27,735 bases of DNA from Bacteroidales bacterium UBA6408 (GCA_002439805.1 DJPQ01000064.1:2502-30236), one strand, 5' to 3'; shown: positions 15,522 to 24,067, counted from the stretch's first letter. Notes: a model not told the origin generated them from the sequence alone. Made by a program: numbers and translations.

Positions 15522-16142
15522 ATGAAAAAAAATGAAATTATAACACTGACAATCAGCGTTATATCCCTTATTGCCGTCATCGTTTTCGGCACACTCTCAT
15601 TCGTCGGGAACAACAAGAAGGCGGCCGCAGGAACTGAAGCCGAAGAAGTCGAGTCCGTATCTCATGCGGGCGACATTGTCTATGTCCAGCTCGACAGGAT
15701 TCTTCAGGAATACGACATGGCGAACGACAAGCGCTCTGTCGTTGAGACCAAGGTTCAGAACATTCAGGCCGAGGTCAACAGGAGGGGCAAGAAGCTCGAG
15801 AAGGACATCAAGGACTTTCAGGAGAAGATGGACAAGGGCCTGATGACGCGCTCGGTGGCGGAGGTTCAGGGACAGAAGCTCCAGAAGGCGCAGGACGACT
15901 TCAACGTCTATGCCCAGCAGAAGCAGAACGAGATTCAGGAGGAGCAGATTGTCATGATGAACCAGCTCGCGGACGCAATCAAGACATGGCTTGACAAGTA
16001 CAACGAGACGATGGGATACGCGATGATTATCACCAATCAGGGCGGAGCGCCGGTCATCACGGGAGACGCGACGCTTGACATCACCGACGAGGTGATTGCC
16101 GGGCTGAACGAGGAATATGTCGCCGACAAAGGAAAGAAATAA
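15522..16142 (+). CDS. Membrane-anchored OmpH/Skp-like protein
   Basis: A 206-residue protein with one N-terminal hydrophobic helix at about 6-29 (IITLTISVISLIAVIVFGTL) and no clear cleavage site, so it is probably anchored in the inner membrane with the rest in the periplasm. After an acidic linker (AGTEAEEVESVS) come DIVYVQLDRILQEYD, the first strand and helix of an OmpH/Skp body, then a long charged coiled coil (about 75-155) and a C-terminal YAMIITNQGGAPVITGDATLDITDEV. This is the architecture of Skp-like chaperones, but with an anchor in place of a cleaved signal. It begins a tight operon: the glycosyltransferase start is 3 bases after its stop. A specific role is not shown. Confidence 0.8.
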   Translation: MKKNEIITLTISVISLIAVIVFGTLSFVGNNKKAAAGTEAEEVESVSHAGDIVYVQLDRILQEYDMANDKRSVVETKVQNIQAEVNRRGKKLEKDIKDFQEKMDKGLMTRSVAEVQGQKLQKAQDDFNVYAQQKQNEIQEEQIVMMNQLADAIKTWLDKYNETMGYAMIITNQGGAPVITGDATLDITDEVIAGLNEEYVADKGKK

Positions 16143-16145
16143 AAA

Positions 16146-17309
16146 TTGAGAATAGCGCTGCTGTCCTGCTTTTACCCTTTCAGAGGAGGGATTTCCCAGT
16201 TCAACGCCTGCCTTTTTGAAGAACTGGGCAAGACGAATGATGTCAAGGCCTTCAATTTCACGAGGCAGTATCCGGAATTTCTCTTCCCTGGCAAGACGCA
16301 GAAGGTGACGGAGGACGACGAGGCCGTGCCGGTGCGGAGCACATCCGTGCTGGACACGGCCAATCCGTTTTCCTACCTCAGGACGGTGCGCGAGATACGC
16401 CGTTGGAAGCCGGACCTGCTGATTGTCCGCTACTGGATGAGCTGGTTCGCCCCGTCGCTCGGCTATGTCTGCCGAAGGATGAGGCGCAGCTGCTCTGTCA
16501 TCGGGATCCTCGACAATGTCGTTCCGCACGAGCCGCATTTCTTCGACGCGCCGCTCACGAAGTATTTTCTGTCGGGATGCGACGGCTATGTCACTCTCTG
16601 CGAGGCGGTCTCGAAAGACCTGCTGAAACTGAGGCCTGATGCCAGGTTCACCGTCATCCCGCATCCTCTCTACTCGCACTTCGGGAAGAAGATGCCGAGG
16701 GAAGAGGCTGAAAGCCGTCTGGGACTTGAGCACGGGAAGAAGAACCTGCTGTTTTTCGGACTGATACGCGAGTACAAGGGGCTGGACATTCTGCTTGAGG
16801 CATTTGAGGGGCTGGACGCCCACTACCAGCTGATTATCGCCGGCGAGCCTTACGGCAGCTTCGACCGCTATCAGGCAATCATCGACAGGATTCCGGACGG
16901 GGACAGGCGGATTGTCAAGGCGCTGCACTATGTCAGGGACTCGGAGGTCTCGCTGTATTTCTCGGCGGCCGACCTGACAGTGCTGCCCTACAGGAGCGCG
17001 ACCCAGAGCGGGATAAGCTCGGTGTCCTACCACTTCGAGGTGCCGATGGTTGTCACTCCGGTTGGAGGTCTGAAGGAGACAATCGGAGAGCGGGGGACGG
17101 GAATTGTGGCAGAGGATGTGACTCCGGAGGCGATAAGGGCGGAAATAGTGCGGTACTTTGCAGAGCCGTCGCTGCGGGAGAGATGCGTCAGGGAGATAAG
17201 GAAGGAAAAGGAGAGGCTGTCATGGAAAGGATTTGCCGACAGGCTTCTTGAGTTTGCACGTGGTCTTGGGACTGCACTGAACGGCGGGGCGCCAGGACAA
17301 AAGAAGTAG
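16146..17309 (+). CDS. Family GT4-type glycosyltransferase
   Basis: A 387-residue cytosolic GT-B-fold enzyme predicted to move a sugar from a nucleotide sugar to a glycan or lipid. The N-terminal Rossmann half begins RIALLSCFYPFRGGISQF; the C-terminal half has LLFFGLIREYKGLDILLEAFE, YQLIIAGEPYG and the donor-site region LPYRSATQSGISSVSYHFE leading into VVTPVGGLKE, typical of GT4. The start is TTG at 16146, three bases after the stop of the Skp-like gene; the first in-frame methionine is near residue 98, too late, because it would remove the first strand. The gene precedes the LysM protein by 12 bases. Donor and acceptor cannot be read from the sequence. Confidence 0.85.
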   Translation: MRIALLSCFYPFRGGISQFNACLFEELGKTNDVKAFNFTRQYPEFLFPGKTQKVTEDDEAVPVRSTSVLDTANPFSYLRTVREIRRWKPDLLIVRYWMSWFAPSLGYVCRRMRRSCSVIGILDNVVPHEPHFFDAPLTKYFLSGCDGYVTLCEAVSKDLLKLRPDARFTVIPHPLYSHFGKKMPREEAESRLGLEHGKKNLLFFGLIREYKGLDILLEAFEGLDAHYQLIIAGEPYGSFDRYQAIIDRIPDGDRRIVKALHYVRDSEVSLYFSAADLTVLPYRSATQSGISSVSYHFEVPMVVTPVGGLKETIGERGTGIVAEDVTPEAIRAEIVRYFAEPSLRERCVREIRKEKERLSWKGFADRLLEFARGLGTALNGGAPGQKK

Positions 17310-17321
17310 GAGAACCGGAAT

Positions 17322-19160
17322 ATGAACATTCGTGGAATACTCGGCCTTGCCATGGCCGCAATCGCGCTGACCGTCCTTTCACCGGCGGATGCTATTGCGC
17401 AGGACGATTATGTACCGACGCCTGTGACGGTGTCAAAGGAGAAGGTCAAGGTCGGCGGAAGGCTCTGCTGGTCCCATGTCGTTCTCGAAAGACAGACCCC
17501 CTACTCGATAAGCAAGGCATATGGGGTCAGCGTCGAGGACATCTACAAATACAACCCGTCAGTTCGTACTGAAGGTCTGAAGAAGAACGCGATAATCCTG
17601 ATTCCTGTGGTAGAGGACGAGACCGCAGCGAAGCCGGCAAAGGGAAATGAAACCCCGAATGCCGAAAAGAAGGTCGCCCGACAGGAAAGTGCCCGACCAA
17701 CCACGGCGACTGCAACGGAGGAAATGTCTGCGACGGAGGACAAGGCGGAGATGGCCCGTCAAAAAGAAAAGAATAATCCGAAGAAAAAGCAGACGGTCCA
17801 CACCGTCCGCTGGTACGAGACCATCGAGACAATTGCAGAGAAATACGGAGTGAGCGTCGAATCCATCATGAAAGCCAACGGGCTCACCGGAAAGGAACTC
17901 AAGTCCCGCCAGAAACTTATGATTCCGGCAAAGGACGTGACTGTGGAGACGGTTCAGGAGGCGGAGGCTGCCCGACAACACTCCGCCGAGACCCCGGCGC
18001 AGAAGATGGAGCCCGGGGAAAGTCCGGATTACGGCGTCGACTCCGCAGCGGGAACTGATGCGAAACCTGAAGATGGGGTCAGCGCCGCCGAATCGACGGA
18101 GACGGGCTCCGGTTCAGAGGCCGGAATCAGAAAGGATAACAGTGTGAACTTCGCGCTCGTGCTGCCGTTCATGGCAGGGGCGGAAAAGCCGAGTTCATCA
18201 TCGTTCGATTTCTACTGCGGAGCTCTGCTTGCCGTTAGGGAACTGGGGCTTGACAGCCTCAGCGTGAACGTCAGTGTGTTCGACACGGGCACGGACACGC
18301 CGTCAAGACGCAGTCTCGGCAACGAGGACTTCATCATAGGCCCGCTCTCCCCCGCCGACATAAGAAAGGTCCATGACGCGGTCGGAGACGACGTGGCGAT
18401 AATCTCCCCTCTCGACCCTAAGGCAGCGGCCCTTACAGGAGAGTTCCCGAAGCTCGTTCAGGTACCCACCCCGCACGACCTCCAGTACGCCGACCTCGTG
18501 CAGTGGATTGCCGACGAGACACAGAGCGGCGACAGGACGGTGCTCATCTCCGAGAAGGGCGGAAAGGAAAGCGAGGCGATGAAGGTATTTACCGAGATTC
18601 TGGACATATCCGGTCTGAAATACAAGGACTTGCAGTACAGCCTGCTCGAAGGGCGCGACATCATTGCGAAGCTCAAGAGCATCACCGTCGAAAGCCCGAA
18701 GACAAACAGGTTCATCATCGCCTCCGAAAGCGAGGCCTTCGTCAATGACGTGTTCCGCAACATCAGCCTCCTCTCCCGCGAGAACCGCAAGGTGGAGGTG
18801 TTCTGCCATTCAAGGGTACGCGGATATGACATCGAGGTTGAGAGCCTGCACAACAACGACCTGCACATAAGCCTCGCCTACTACATCGACTACAACACGC
18901 CCGAGACAATTCGTTTTGTCAAGGCCTACCGCGCCCTTTTCAACACCGAGCCGACCCAGTTCAGCTTCCAGGGCTACGACGTGACCAAATACTTCTGCGA
19001 GCTCCGGGCGGCCTACGGCGACGACTGGCTCAAGGCCATAGGCCGCTATCCAAAGACAGGTCTCCAGACCAGATTCAACTTCCGCGACGGCTCCCGCATC
19101 AACGAAGGCGTCCGCCGCATCGAGTATCAGCCCGACTACCGGATTGTACCGGTTGAATAA
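17322..19160 (+). CDS. LysM domain protein fused to a periplasmic ligand-binding-type domain
   Basis: A 612-residue secreted protein. Signal peptide about 1-26, then LysM domain 1 at about 51-95 (YSISKAYGVSVEDIYKYNPS), an acidic linker, LysM domain 2 at about 158-202 (ETIAEKYGVSVESIMKANG), a long low-complexity linker (205-274) and a C-terminal domain (275-612) starting VNFALVLPFMAG. That domain has the shape of a type 1 periplasmic binding protein (FDFYCGALLAVRELG, DFIIGPLSPADI, FSFQGYDVTKYF). LysM binds peptidoglycan, so the protein should sit on the cell wall. The combination recalls regulators of peptidoglycan synthases such as LpoA, but that function is an inference. A Shine-Dalgarno-like AGGAG lies at 17308-17312. 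It ends the operon with the GT4 enzyme and the Skp-like protein. Confidence 0.82.
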   Translation: MNIRGILGLAMAAIALTVLSPADAIAQDDYVPTPVTVSKEKVKVGGRLCWSHVVLERQTPYSISKAYGVSVEDIYKYNPSVRTEGLKKNAIILIPVVEDETAAKPAKGNETPNAEKKVARQESARPTTATATEEMSATEDKAEMARQKEKNNPKKKQTVHTVRWYETIETIAEKYGVSVESIMKANGLTGKELKSRQKLMIPAKDVTVETVQEAEAARQHSAETPAQKMEPGESPDYGVDSAAGTDAKPEDGVSAAESTETGSGSEAGIRKDNSVNFALVLPFMAGAEKPSSSSFDFYCGALLAVRELGLDSLSVNVSVFDTGTDTPSRRSLGNEDFIIGPLSPADIRKVHDAVGDDVAIISPLDPKAAALTGEFPKLVQVPTPHDLQYADLVQWIADETQSGDRTVLISEKGGKESEAMKVFTEILDISGLKYKDLQYSLLEGRDIIAKLKSITVESPKTNRFIIASESEAFVNDVFRNISLLSRENRKVEVFCHSRVRGYDIEVESLHNNDLHISLAYYIDYNTPETIRFVKAYRALFNTEPTQFSFQGYDVTKYFCELRAAYGDDWLKAIGRYPKTGLQTRFNFRDGSRINEGVRRIEYQPDYRIVPVE

Positions 19161-19165
19161 CGCAG

Positions 19166-19271
19166 TATCGGCATAATTTCAGTTAAGCCGACTAAAAAAG
19201 CGTCTCATTTCTTGCCGATAACGGCAAGAAACCTTATCTTTGTATCGGCTTTTGTTATTTTTATGCCGATA
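19166..19271. repeat. Four copies of TATCGGC/GCCGATA around the Fic promoter
   Basis: TATCGGC occurs at 19166-19172 and 19243-19249, and its complement GCCGATA at 19214-19220 and 19265-19271. The first and last copies extend to an 11-bp match (TATCGGCATAA). A fifth, one-mismatch site (GCCGACT) is at 19187-19193. Sites are 21-29 bases apart. The last one lies two bases before the start codon. This looks like an array of operator half-sites. Confidence 0.7.
19208..19242 (+). promoter_or_regulatory. Promoter of the HTH-Fic gene with embedded palindrome
   Basis: TATCTTTG (19235-19242) is a perfect -7 box; CTTG (19211-19214) stands 20 bases before it as a 3/4 -33 box. A perfect 10-bp inverted repeat TTTCTTGCCG-4-CGGCAAGAAA (19208-19231) overlaps the -33 box and fills the spacer. 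A repressor bound there would block polymerase. Confidence 0.7.
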
Positions 19272-19273
19272 GC

Positions 19274-20161
19274 ATGGATTACATCTCTACCAAAGAATAT
19301 GCGGCGGCACATGGCGTCGCTGAACGTACAGTAAGAAACTATTGTATTCAAGGTAAAATTGCCGGAGCACAGCTTGTCGGCAAGACGTGGAATGTACCTG
19401 CCGATGCACCTCTCCCGCAGCGCAAGAATGCAAGAATCAGACTATCTCCACTTTTGAAGACACTGCGTGAGCAGAAAGAGGCCGGAATCAAAGGCGGAAT
19501 ATATCACCTCACGCAGATTGACCTGACCTATAATTCAAACCACATCGAAGGCAGCCGGCTGACCAAAGAGCAGACCCGCTACATATTCGAGACCAACACG
19601 ATAGGAATCACGGACAACGCGGTTAAGGTGGACGACATCATCGAAACCACAAATCATTTCCGCTGCATCGACTTTATAATTGACCACGCGAAGGAGCCAT
19701 TGACTGAGAGCATGATAAAACAACTTCACGGGTTGCTGAAAAGCGGAACATCGGATGCTTCGAAATCGTGGTTTGCGGTCGGCGAGTACAAACGGCTGCC
19801 GAACGAGGTCGGCGGGATGGAAACGACTTCGCCGCAAAAGGTTGGGCTCGAACTGCGTGCGCTGCTGAAAGAGTACAGAGACAAAAAGCCGATACACTTT
19901 GAGGATATACTTGATTTTCATCAGCGTTTTGAATCGATACACCCCTTTCAGGACGGCAACGGCAGAGTCGGACGTCTGATAATGTTCAAGGAATGCCTGA
20001 GCCACGACATCGTTCCGTTCATCATCACGGACGAACTGAAGATGTTCTATTACCGAGGTCTGCACGAATGGAAAACACTCCCCGGCTACCTGACAGACAC
20101 CTGCCTGACAGCACAGGACTATTACAAGAAACTCCTTGATTATTTCAGAATCAGATATTGA
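19274..20161 (+). CDS. Fic family protein with N-terminal helix-turn-helix
   Basis: A 295-residue protein. Residues 1-45 form an excisionase/MerR-like helix-turn-helix (ISTKEYAAAHGVAERTVRNY, then a KTWNVP wing). The Fic domain holds the full motif HPFQDGNGRVGR (223-234) with His223, so it should be active, most often in AMP transfer to a protein hydroxyl. The motif SNHIEG (88-93) matches the inhibitory (S/T)xxxE(G/N) signature placed before the Fic core, so it is a self-inhibited class II enzyme and does not need a separate antitoxin. GEYKRLP (170-176) is the expected flap. The target protein is unknown. The gene stands alone, converges on recN with 12 bases between stops, and its promoter is full of repeated half-sites, so it probably regulates itself. 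Confidence 0.88.
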   Translation: MDYISTKEYAAAHGVAERTVRNYCIQGKIAGAQLVGKTWNVPADAPLPQRKNARIRLSPLLKTLREQKEAGIKGGIYHLTQIDLTYNSNHIEGSRLTKEQTRYIFETNTIGITDNAVKVDDIIETTNHFRCIDFIIDHAKEPLTESMIKQLHGLLKSGTSDASKSWFAVGEYKRLPNEVGGMETTSPQKVGLELRALLKEYRDKKPIHFEDILDFHQRFESIHPFQDGNGRVGRLIMFKECLSHDIVPFIITDELKMFYYRGLHEWKTLPGYLTDTCLTAQDYYKKLLDYFRIRY

Positions 20162-20173
20162 CGGCCGCACCAC

Positions 20174-21838
20174 TTACCCGAGCAGTTCTTTGGCGTTGGC
20201 GATGGCGGCGGGGGTGACGGTGGAGCCGCTGAGCATCCGGGCGAGTTCGAGGACGCGCTCGTCGGCGGATAGACGGCGGATGGAGGAGGTGGTGCGGCCG
20301 TCGGGGGAGACGGATTTTTCGACGAGGTAGTGGGCGGTGCCCTTGGCGGCCACCTGCGGGAGGTGGGTGATGGCGAAGACCTGCATATCCGCGCCAATGG
20401 AGCATATCATCGAGCCCATCTTGTCCGCCACGCTGCCGGAAACTCCGGTGTCAATCTCGTCGAATATGAGCGTCGGCATGGACACGAAATGCGCCATCTG
20501 TGCCTTGAGGCAGAGCATGATGCGGGAAAGTTCACCGCCGGAGGCGCAGGACTGCACCGGAATCGGGTTGCGGCCGGTGGAACTGAAAAGGAAACGGACA
20601 TTGTCCCGTCCGAGAGGTCCGGGCTTCGCTGCCGGGGAGATGTCCGCGATGAAGACAGACAGCGGCATCTCAAGACTCCGAATCATCGACTGGATGTGCT
20701 CTGAGAAAGGTACGGCCGCCTTCTGCCGTGATTCTGTCAATGCTGCGGCGAGCCTGTCGTTGTTCTTTGACTCGGCGGCAATGTCGGAGGAAAGCGCCGC
20801 GAGTTTTTCGTCCGCGCAGTCCGTGTCGGCAAGTGCGCCGCTGTACCTGTCACGGAGGCTGATGAGTTCAGTTTCGGTCGTGCATCCGAACTTCTGGAAC
20901 AGGCCGTAGATGAGCGACATTCTTGCCTCGACCGCCTCGAGCCGTTCAGGGGAAGCCTCGGACTTCCCGGCCAGAGCCGTAACCTCGGAGAGGATGTCGT
21001 CCAGTTCAAGACGCGAAGACTCTATCCTTTCCGCAAGCGCCCCGGCCGACGGGACAAAGGCAGAAATCTTTTCCAGGGCCTTCTCCGATTCCTTCAGCAG
21101 CGCGTCTATGGAAGGAAGTTCCTCGCCGCTCGGAGAGAATGCCTCTGAAACGGCACATAGGCTTTCCTGTATCGCCTCGGCGTTGGCCAGTCCCTTCTGC
21201 TCCCGCTCAAGTTCGGCAAGCTCCCCGTCCTTCAGCCTGGCCGAATCCAACTGGTCAAACTGAGCCTGATTATAGTCTCTCTCCGCACGAAGCCGGGCAA
21301 TGCTTTCCTCCAGTCTGTGTTTCTCGGCCGTCAGTGACAGAAGCCGCGAATAGGAAGCCGCATATTCCGCCCTCAACGCGAGGTTCCCGGCGAAATTGTC
21401 GAGCATATCTGTCTGGTAGGCAGGATTCCGAAGTTCCAGCGTCCCGTGCTGGGAATGGATGTCGAAAAGCCGCGAGGTCACCCCGGAAAGAGTCTGCACC
21501 GTCACCGGACAGTCGTTGATGAATGCCCGTGAACGGCCGGAGCGGGCGACGACGCGACGCACAATCAGCCCGTCATCGTCCCATTCCGCCCCGGCATCCT
21601 CGACAAGCTGTTTCAGAGCGGAATCGACCCCGCTGAACTCCGCCTCGACAACACAGCTGTCGGCTCCCTCAGAAATCATGGCCGCATCGGCCTTGCCTCC
21701 GGATAGAAGGGACAGCGCACCGAGAAGAATTGACTTGCCGGCCCCGGTCTGTCCGGAAATAATGACAAGACCCTCCGGAAACGTGACGTCCAGAGAGTCT
21801 ATAAGCACATAGTTGTGTATTTCGAGACGATTCAGCAT
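20174..21838 (-). CDS. recN: DNA repair protein RecN
   Basis: A 554-residue SMC-like ATPase that acts in double-strand break repair. Walker A is GQTGAGKS (29-36), the ABC signature is CASGGELSRIMLCLK, and Walker B is TLIFDEIDTGVSG in the C-terminal head. The two heads are separated by a long helical coiled-coil region (about 150-380), as usual for RecN. A Shine-Dalgarno-like AGGAG lies at 21844-21848, six bases before the ATG, one of the few clear ones in this window. It follows rpoZ after 68 bases and is the last gene of the minus-strand series trxB-bamD-rpoZ-recN. Confidence 0.95.
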   Translation of the reverse strand: MLNRLEIHNYVLIDSLDVTFPEGLVIISGQTGAGKSILLGALSLLSGGKADAAMISEGADSCVVEAEFSGVDSALKQLVEDAGAEWDDDGLIVRRVVARSGRSRAFINDCPVTVQTLSGVTSRLFDIHSQHGTLELRNPAYQTDMLDNFAGNLALRAEYAASYSRLLSLTAEKHRLEESIARLRAERDYNQAQFDQLDSARLKDGELAELEREQKGLANAEAIQESLCAVSEAFSPSGEELPSIDALLKESEKALEKISAFVPSAGALAERIESSRLELDDILSEVTALAGKSEASPERLEAVEARMSLIYGLFQKFGCTTETELISLRDRYSGALADTDCADEKLAALSSDIAAESKNNDRLAAALTESRQKAAVPFSEHIQSMIRSLEMPLSVFIADISPAAKPGPLGRDNVRFLFSSTGRNPIPVQSCASGGELSRIMLCLKAQMAHFVSMPTLIFDEIDTGVSGSVADKMGSMICSIGADMQVFAITHLPQVAAKGTAHYLVEKSVSPDGRTTSSIRRLSADERVLELARMLSGSTVTPAAIANAKELLG

Positions 21839-21906
21839 AACTTCTCCTTTTTCATCATCCTGGTGAGGGAGACGGTTTTGTGATGACTGTCTCAGACAAG
21901 GAGAGA

Positions 21907-22230
21907 CTATTCCTCGTCGTGCTTTGCCATCCTGTAGGAAATCTCGTTGTGCTCGAACTCATAGATTGCGACGAGATCCGGCTTCGGCTGACGCTCGTAG
22001 TACTTTGAAATCTCAATCTGCTCCCTGTTCTCGAACACCTCTTCCATCGTGTCCCTCTCGTTCTTGAAGTCCTCGAGCTTCTTTGTAAGCTCCTTCTTTT
22101 CAGCCGCGGCAATCTGGTTCGCCCTCTTTGACAGAATCACGACGGTCTCGTAAATGTTTCCCGTCGGAGCCGCGAGGTCGCACAGGTCGCGCGTAATCGT
22201 GTTTGTCGGAATTTTGCTGTTGTTTGCCAT
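21907..22230 (-). CDS. rpoZ: RNA polymerase omega subunit (Bacteroidetes type)
   Basis: A 107-residue protein that helps assemble RNA polymerase. It contains GNIYETVVILSKRANQI (the conserved core of omega) and FENREQIEISKYYERQPKP, a segment I recall from Bacteroidetes omega subunits. A start at 22230 (MANNSKIPTNTI) fits homologues; an ATG at 22251 would add seven residues. It lies 61 bases after bamD and 68 bases before recN on the same strand. A charged middle (AAEKKELTKKLEDFKNERD) is helical. Confidence 0.85.
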   Translation of the reverse strand: MANNSKIPTNTITRDLCDLAAPTGNIYETVVILSKRANQIAAAEKKELTKKLEDFKNERDTMEEVFENREQIEISKYYERQPKPDLVAIYEFEHNEISYRMAKHDEE

Positions 22231-22291
22231 ATTGTATTCGTGTTTACTCATTATTATATACGGAGACCGTGCGCCCGTGTTTCAAAATTTT

Positions 22292-23095
22292 TCAGTTTCT
22301 GTCAAGATATTTCTGCGCCTTCGAATGAGGGAGCTCAAGGCTGCGGCAATATTTCGAGTCCGGATATTCGCTCACGAAATTGAGATAGTCGTCCATAAAC
22401 TGCAGGTAGCGCTCACGCTGCTTCGACCTTACGCTCAGGTCGGCGTATTTGTAGGAAGCCATGGCAATGTAGTAGAGTATGTCCTCGCGGTAGATGTTAT
22501 CCGCATCGTCCTTCAGCACGTTCTTGAGGGCGACGCGGGCGGCGAGGTAGTCCTCCATGCGGTAGTAGAGCTTCGCCCCCTCGTAGGCCTTGCGGTCGAG
22601 GCGCTCGTTCAGGTCCTTAATCATCGCCTCGCAGTCGGCAAGGTGCTCGTTGTCAGGTTCCTCGCGGAGATACTCGGTCATCGCGTTCAGAGCCGTGTAG
22701 GTCGGGGTCTGGTCCAGTTCGTAGCGCAGGGTCGAGCGGTAGAGGCAGTCGATGCGCAGGAAGCGGGCGTCGGATGCGAACGGGCTGCGGGGATAGACCT
22801 CAAGAAAGCGCTGGAAATTGGTCTCGGCGGTGTAGTAGTCCTTCTGGCGGTAGTTGCTCAGTCCCCAGTAGTAGCGCACCGTGTCGTCCTTCTCGGTTCC
22901 CTCGGTGAACATAGAAAGGGACTCGAACATGGCCGCGGCCCTGCTGTATTTCTTGTTGTTGAAGTAGTCGAAGGCGGCCTTGTACTTGGCTTCCGTGTCG
23001 GCGCTGTTCAGCAGCATCTCGTACTGGGACTTGCAGGCGTTCAGCGAGCAGAGCGCAAGGGCTGAGACGACCGCGATTTTAAGCTGTATTCTCAT
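22292..23095 (-). CDS. bamD: Outer-membrane assembly lipoprotein BamD
   Basis: A 267-residue lipoprotein. Signal peptide with lipobox SLNAC (lipidated Cys at about 21) followed by KSQYEMLLNS. The rest is tetratricopeptide-like helices: AAFDYFNNKKYSRAAAMFE, YYWGLSNYRQKDYYTAETNF, RFLEVYPRSPFASDARF, as in BamD/YfiO. It works with BamA, whose gene is also in this window but in another operon. ATG 23095 (MRIQLKIAVV) gives the clean signal peptide; the upstream ATG at 23125 would add ten residues. The trxB stop is 48 bases upstream. Confidence 0.93.
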   Translation of the reverse strand: MRIQLKIAVVSALALCSLNACKSQYEMLLNSADTEAKYKAAFDYFNNKKYSRAAAMFESLSMFTEGTEKDDTVRYYWGLSNYRQKDYYTAETNFQRFLEVYPRSPFASDARFLRIDCLYRSTLRYELDQTPTYTALNAMTEYLREEPDNEHLADCEAMIKDLNERLDRKAYEGAKLYYRMEDYLAARVALKNVLKDDADNIYREDILYYIAMASYKYADLSVRSKQRERYLQFMDDYLNFVSEYPDSKYCRSLELPHSKAQKYLDRN

Positions 23096-23143
23096 AAGAT
23101 TTACCTTTTCATTCAAAAAATGCATTCCGAAAATTCGGAGGAA

Positions 23144-24067
23144 CTACCTGGATTTCAGGTATCTCTCCGCATCGAGGGCGGCCCGGCATCCGGACGCGGC
23201 CGCATTCACGGCCTGCCGGTAGGTAGGGTCCTGCACGTCCCCGGCGGCGAACACGCCTTCGACGTTCGTGCGCGACGACTTCCCGTCCGTGAGTATATAT
23301 CCCTGATCATCGACATCGACCCATGCCCGGAACACGTCGGAATTGGGATGATGCCCGATGGCGAGAAAAAATCCGTCAATGGCTATGTCAAAGACCTCGC
23401 CGTTACTGCGGACAAGCCGGGCGCCGGTGACCCCGAAGTCGTCGCCGAGCACCTCCTGCGTGCTGCAGTTCCAGAGAATCTCGATGTTCCCGGCGTCGAG
23501 CACACGCCTCTGCATGGCCTCTGAGGCCCGGAGCACGTCGCGCCGCACAATCATATAGACCTTGCTACACAGACCCGCGAGGTAGCTTGCCTCCTCGCAC
23601 GCCGTGTCTCCGCCGCCCACGACCGCAACGACCTTCTTCCTGTAGAAGAACCCGTCGCAGGTCGCGCAGGCCGACACGCCCATCCCCCTGTATTTCGTCT
23701 CCGAAGGAAGTCCGAGATACTTGGCCGTCGCCCCTGTCGCAATAATGACCGTCTCGGCCTCGACCTCCGCTGTCCCGTCAACCTTCACCTTCAGCGGGCT
23801 GCATGAAAAATCCACGTCAGAGACCGTTCCGAGCCTGATGTCAGCCCCCAGACGCACCGCCTGCGCGCGCATAGCCGCCATAAGTTCCTGCCCGCCGATC
23901 CCGTTCGCGAAGCCGGGGTAGTTTTCAATGTCGGTGGTTGTGGTGAGCTGTCCTCCCGGCTGCGCTCCCTCATAGAGCACAGGCGCGAGATCGGCGCGGG
24001 ACGCATAAATCGCGGCGGTATATCCGGCCGGTCCCCCGCCTATTATGAGGCATTTCGTCTTCTCCAT
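23144..24067 (-). CDS. trxB: Thioredoxin-disulfide reductase
   Basis: A 307-residue flavoprotein that reduces thioredoxin with NADPH. FAD-binding CLIIGGGPAGYTAAIYASRA starts at residue 6; the active-site disulfide is CATC (Cys134 and Cys137); the NADPH-binding VVAVVGGGDTACEEASYLA follows; and GVFAAGDVQDPTYRQ near the C-terminus contacts FAD. Length is normal. I chose ATG 24067 (MEKTKCLII) because the -7 box at 24113-24120 puts the start of transcription near 24105; the longer frame from 24148 would begin upstream of that. It is divergent from a PerR-like regulator and heads the series trxB-bamD-rpoZ-recN. Confidence 0.95.
   Translation of the reverse strand: MEKTKCLIIGGGPAGYTAAIYASRADLAPVLYEGAQPGGQLTTTTDIENYPGFANGIGGQELMAAMRAQAVRLGADIRLGTVSDVDFSCSPLKVKVDGTAEVEAETVIIATGATAKYLGLPSETKYRGMGVSACATCDGFFYRKKVVAVVGGGDTACEEASYLAGLCSKVYMIVRRDVLRASEAMQRRVLDAGNIEILWNCSTQEVLGDDFGVTGARLVRSNGEVFDIAIDGFFLAIGHHPNSDVFRAWVDVDDQGYILTDGKSSRTNVEGVFAAGDVQDPTYRQAVNAAASGCRAALDAERYLKSR

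Noticed and set aside
15597..17033. 478-codon minus-strand frame
   Set aside because: Antisense to both the Skp-like and GT4 genes; crossing two genes with a tight operon junction is not credible for a real gene.
19274..20161. Toxin-antitoxin pair with a separate Fic antitoxin
   Set aside because: No small gene adjoins it on either side, and the protein carries its own inhibitory SNHIEG motif.
22154..23065. 303-codon plus-strand frame opposite bamD
   Set aside because: Shadow frame; bamD has a lipobox and TPR-like helices.
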